Assembly: GCA_003131985.1 (NCBI GenBank)
Contig: PKWH01000149.1
Location: 7,381-13,521, forward strand
Source of the DNA: Acidobacteriota bacterium
GTDB lineage: Bacteria > Acidobacteriota > Terriglobia > Acidiferrales > UBA7541
Reading direction: 5' to 3'
Length of the DNA stretch: 6,141 nt
Shown here: positions 5,119 through 6,141 of the stretch, in pieces
Layout of the letters: every line of letters starts with the position of its first letter
Position numbering within the stretch: position 1 is the first letter of the stretch
Program-made: the position numbers and the translations under genes
The notes under the pieces: model-generated
Told to the model about the DNA's origin: nothing
The model's database searches: none
The model's input: only the letters and a program-made list of their open reading frames with translations

Positions 5119-6141
5119 TCAATTTGGTTTCGGCGGCAAATTTTTCGGATCTACCGGAGGATTCAGCCTGCGAGTCTGAATTTCCCGAAGATGCTGCCGA
5201 AGTCTTTCGAGCACTTCATCACCTTGCCCTTCCGCGATTTCCCGTTCCAGTTCGGTCAGCGCGAAGTGAATGATGTCGTGATGGTGTAGTTCTTCGCCTG
5301 GCAGTTTTTCGCTGAACTTGAGCCACATCTTGTGCAGTACATCAATTTCCTTGGGTGTAAGGCGAGGCGCATGCGGGCCCAGGTAAAAGATATATTCCTG
5401 GCCCACCGGTGTGAAAATCTCCAGGGCCAAGCGGGGCCGCGGTTCCGGCATGCGTTCCCAGGCTAACCCAATCTCGCGGGCCTGTTCCGTCACGGGCATT
5501 TTCGACGAGCTCCCGCTCACAATCGTGCTCGACTCAAGATTCATCGCGGTGCGCAGAATGCCTTCCCACAAATCGTTGGCGGCAGCCACAGCCAGGCGCA
5601 CCGGCTTTCCTTCTTTTTCCGCGATGGCGAGAACCTTGGTGAACAACAACTGCTCAATGGTGCTGAAGAGCTGGTCGGGATCCAGATCGTACTCGCCGGA
5701 AGCAGCCCGCCGCAACATGCGCACATGCAATACCACTATCTCGGCGTCCAGTCCTTTTACGCGCTTTAAAGCAGCTTCCAGGTGATACAGCGCGTAGTAG
5801 GTGCTGACCGGAACAAGGATGCTGCCTGGAGCAACACCCACGCTCGTGGGAGTGAGCTCGGCTTCCTGCGCAAGATTGAACTGATCGAGCTCGACGTGAG
5901 CGGCGCCTGCCTGCCGTTTGTGCATTCGATGTTCCGAGATTTCAAAGACAGTGAACAGAATGAGAGTGAACGTAATTCCCGCCATGGTGGCATCTGGTTT
6001 TGTAAATAAATTGATCACTGCAATCGAGAGCAGAACTAGGGTGATTAACCCCAGTCCAATCGGAATTTCCACGCCGAAAATAACGGGATTGAGCGGCACG
6101 CGATATTCGCGATCCTGGGGATGCGTGTAGCGCAGCACCAG
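5119..6141 (-). CDS. APC-type amino-acid permease with UspA-like cytoplasmic tail, 5'-partial
   Basis: C-terminal part of an amino-acid/polyamine permease of the APC superfamily; the frame runs off the right edge, so the main transport domain lies outside. The GTG at 6138 is the Val of LVLRYTHPQD, an internal codon. Numbering from it, residues 3-15 match the APC motif before the last helices (LRYTHPQDREYRVPL), followed by two membrane segments (about 22-45 and 50-67). A cytoplasmic tail follows. Residues 106-210 resemble a universal-stress-protein domain: a first strand SILVPVST (106-113), a second strand AEIVVLHVRML (132-142), helices with QLLFTKVLAIAEKEG (163-177), and STIVSGSSSK (204-213). 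The canonical Usp ATP motif (GxxGx9GS/T) is not visible. The last 90 residues (LTPKEIDVLHKMWLKFSEKL, then ELHHHDIIHFALTELEREI) form a helical, charged extension ending in a Pro-rich tail. Such permeases are typically about 700-800 residues. The transported substrate cannot be told from this part. Confidence 0.85.
   Translation of the reverse strand: MVLRYTHPQDREYRVPLNPVIFGVEIPIGLGLITLVLLSIAVINLFTKPDATMAGITFTLILFTVFEISEHRMHKRQAGAAHVELDQFNLAQEAELTPTSVGVAPGSILVPVSTYYALYHLEAALKRVKGLDAEIVVLHVRMLRRAASGEYDLDPDQLFSTIEQLLFTKVLAIAEKEGKPVRLAVAAANDLWEGILRTAMNLESSTIVSGSSSKMPVTEQAREIGLAWERMPEPRPRLALEIFTPVGQEYIFYLGPHAPRLTPKEIDVLHKMWLKFSEKLPGEELHHHDIIHFALTELEREIAEGQGDEVLERLRQHLREIQTRRLNPPVDPKNLPPKPN

Noticed and set aside
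561..6130. Many additional open frames opposite or overlapping the assigned genes (for example 561-761, 1056-1406, 3236-3595, 5411-5785)
   Set aside because: They lack family motifs and ribosome sites, have biased low-complexity translations, and lie wholly or mostly over well-supported genes.

Overview
The window carries seven protein-coding genes, two of them cut by the window edges. It has no RNA genes, mobile elements or CRISPR. The GC-rich composition, the style of the proteins (a Cys-containing FAD motif in thioredoxin reductase, MscL ending in a zinc ribbon, an amino-acid permease with a stress-protein-like tail, a monofunctional proline dehydrogenase) and the loose chromosomal layout suggest a soil bacterium, most likely an Acidobacteriota member. 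That assignment rests on recalled family resemblance, not on a search.

Layout. From 1 to 1956, three plus-strand genes follow each other with short gaps (23 and 34 nt). They are the C-terminal part of a TlpA-like thiol-disulfide oxidoreductase, a UPF0173 metallo-beta-lactamase-fold hydrolase and a class I SAM O-methyltransferase, and they could be one transcript. They converge on a minus-strand pair, thioredoxin reductase (trxB, 3026-3949) followed 85 nt later by proline dehydrogenase (2029-2940). trxB is best started at a GTG 42 nt inside the longest open frame, because a GAGGAG Shine-Dalgarno sits 6 nt before it. A divergent spacer (3950-4121) with an extended -10 for trxB, a 13-bp-period direct repeat and several inverted repeats separates trxB from a plus-strand gene for a 119-residue four-helix membrane protein that I do not recognise. 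Next come mscL (4646-5080, plus strand) and, converging on it with 38 nt between, the C-terminal part of an APC-type permease fused to a universal-stress-protein-like domain (5119 to the right edge, minus strand).

How the genes fit together. Most are housekeeping or stress-physiology genes: extracytoplasmic thiol redox, cytoplasmic thioredoxin recycling, proline oxidation, osmotic-downshock release and amino-acid uptake. No multi-gene system beyond ordinary co-directional clusters is evident. The points most worth a second look are the MscL zinc-ribbon tail, the repeat-rich divergent spacer, the unrecognised membrane protein and the permease's cytoplasmic tail. I see no convincing evidence for a previously undescribed system.
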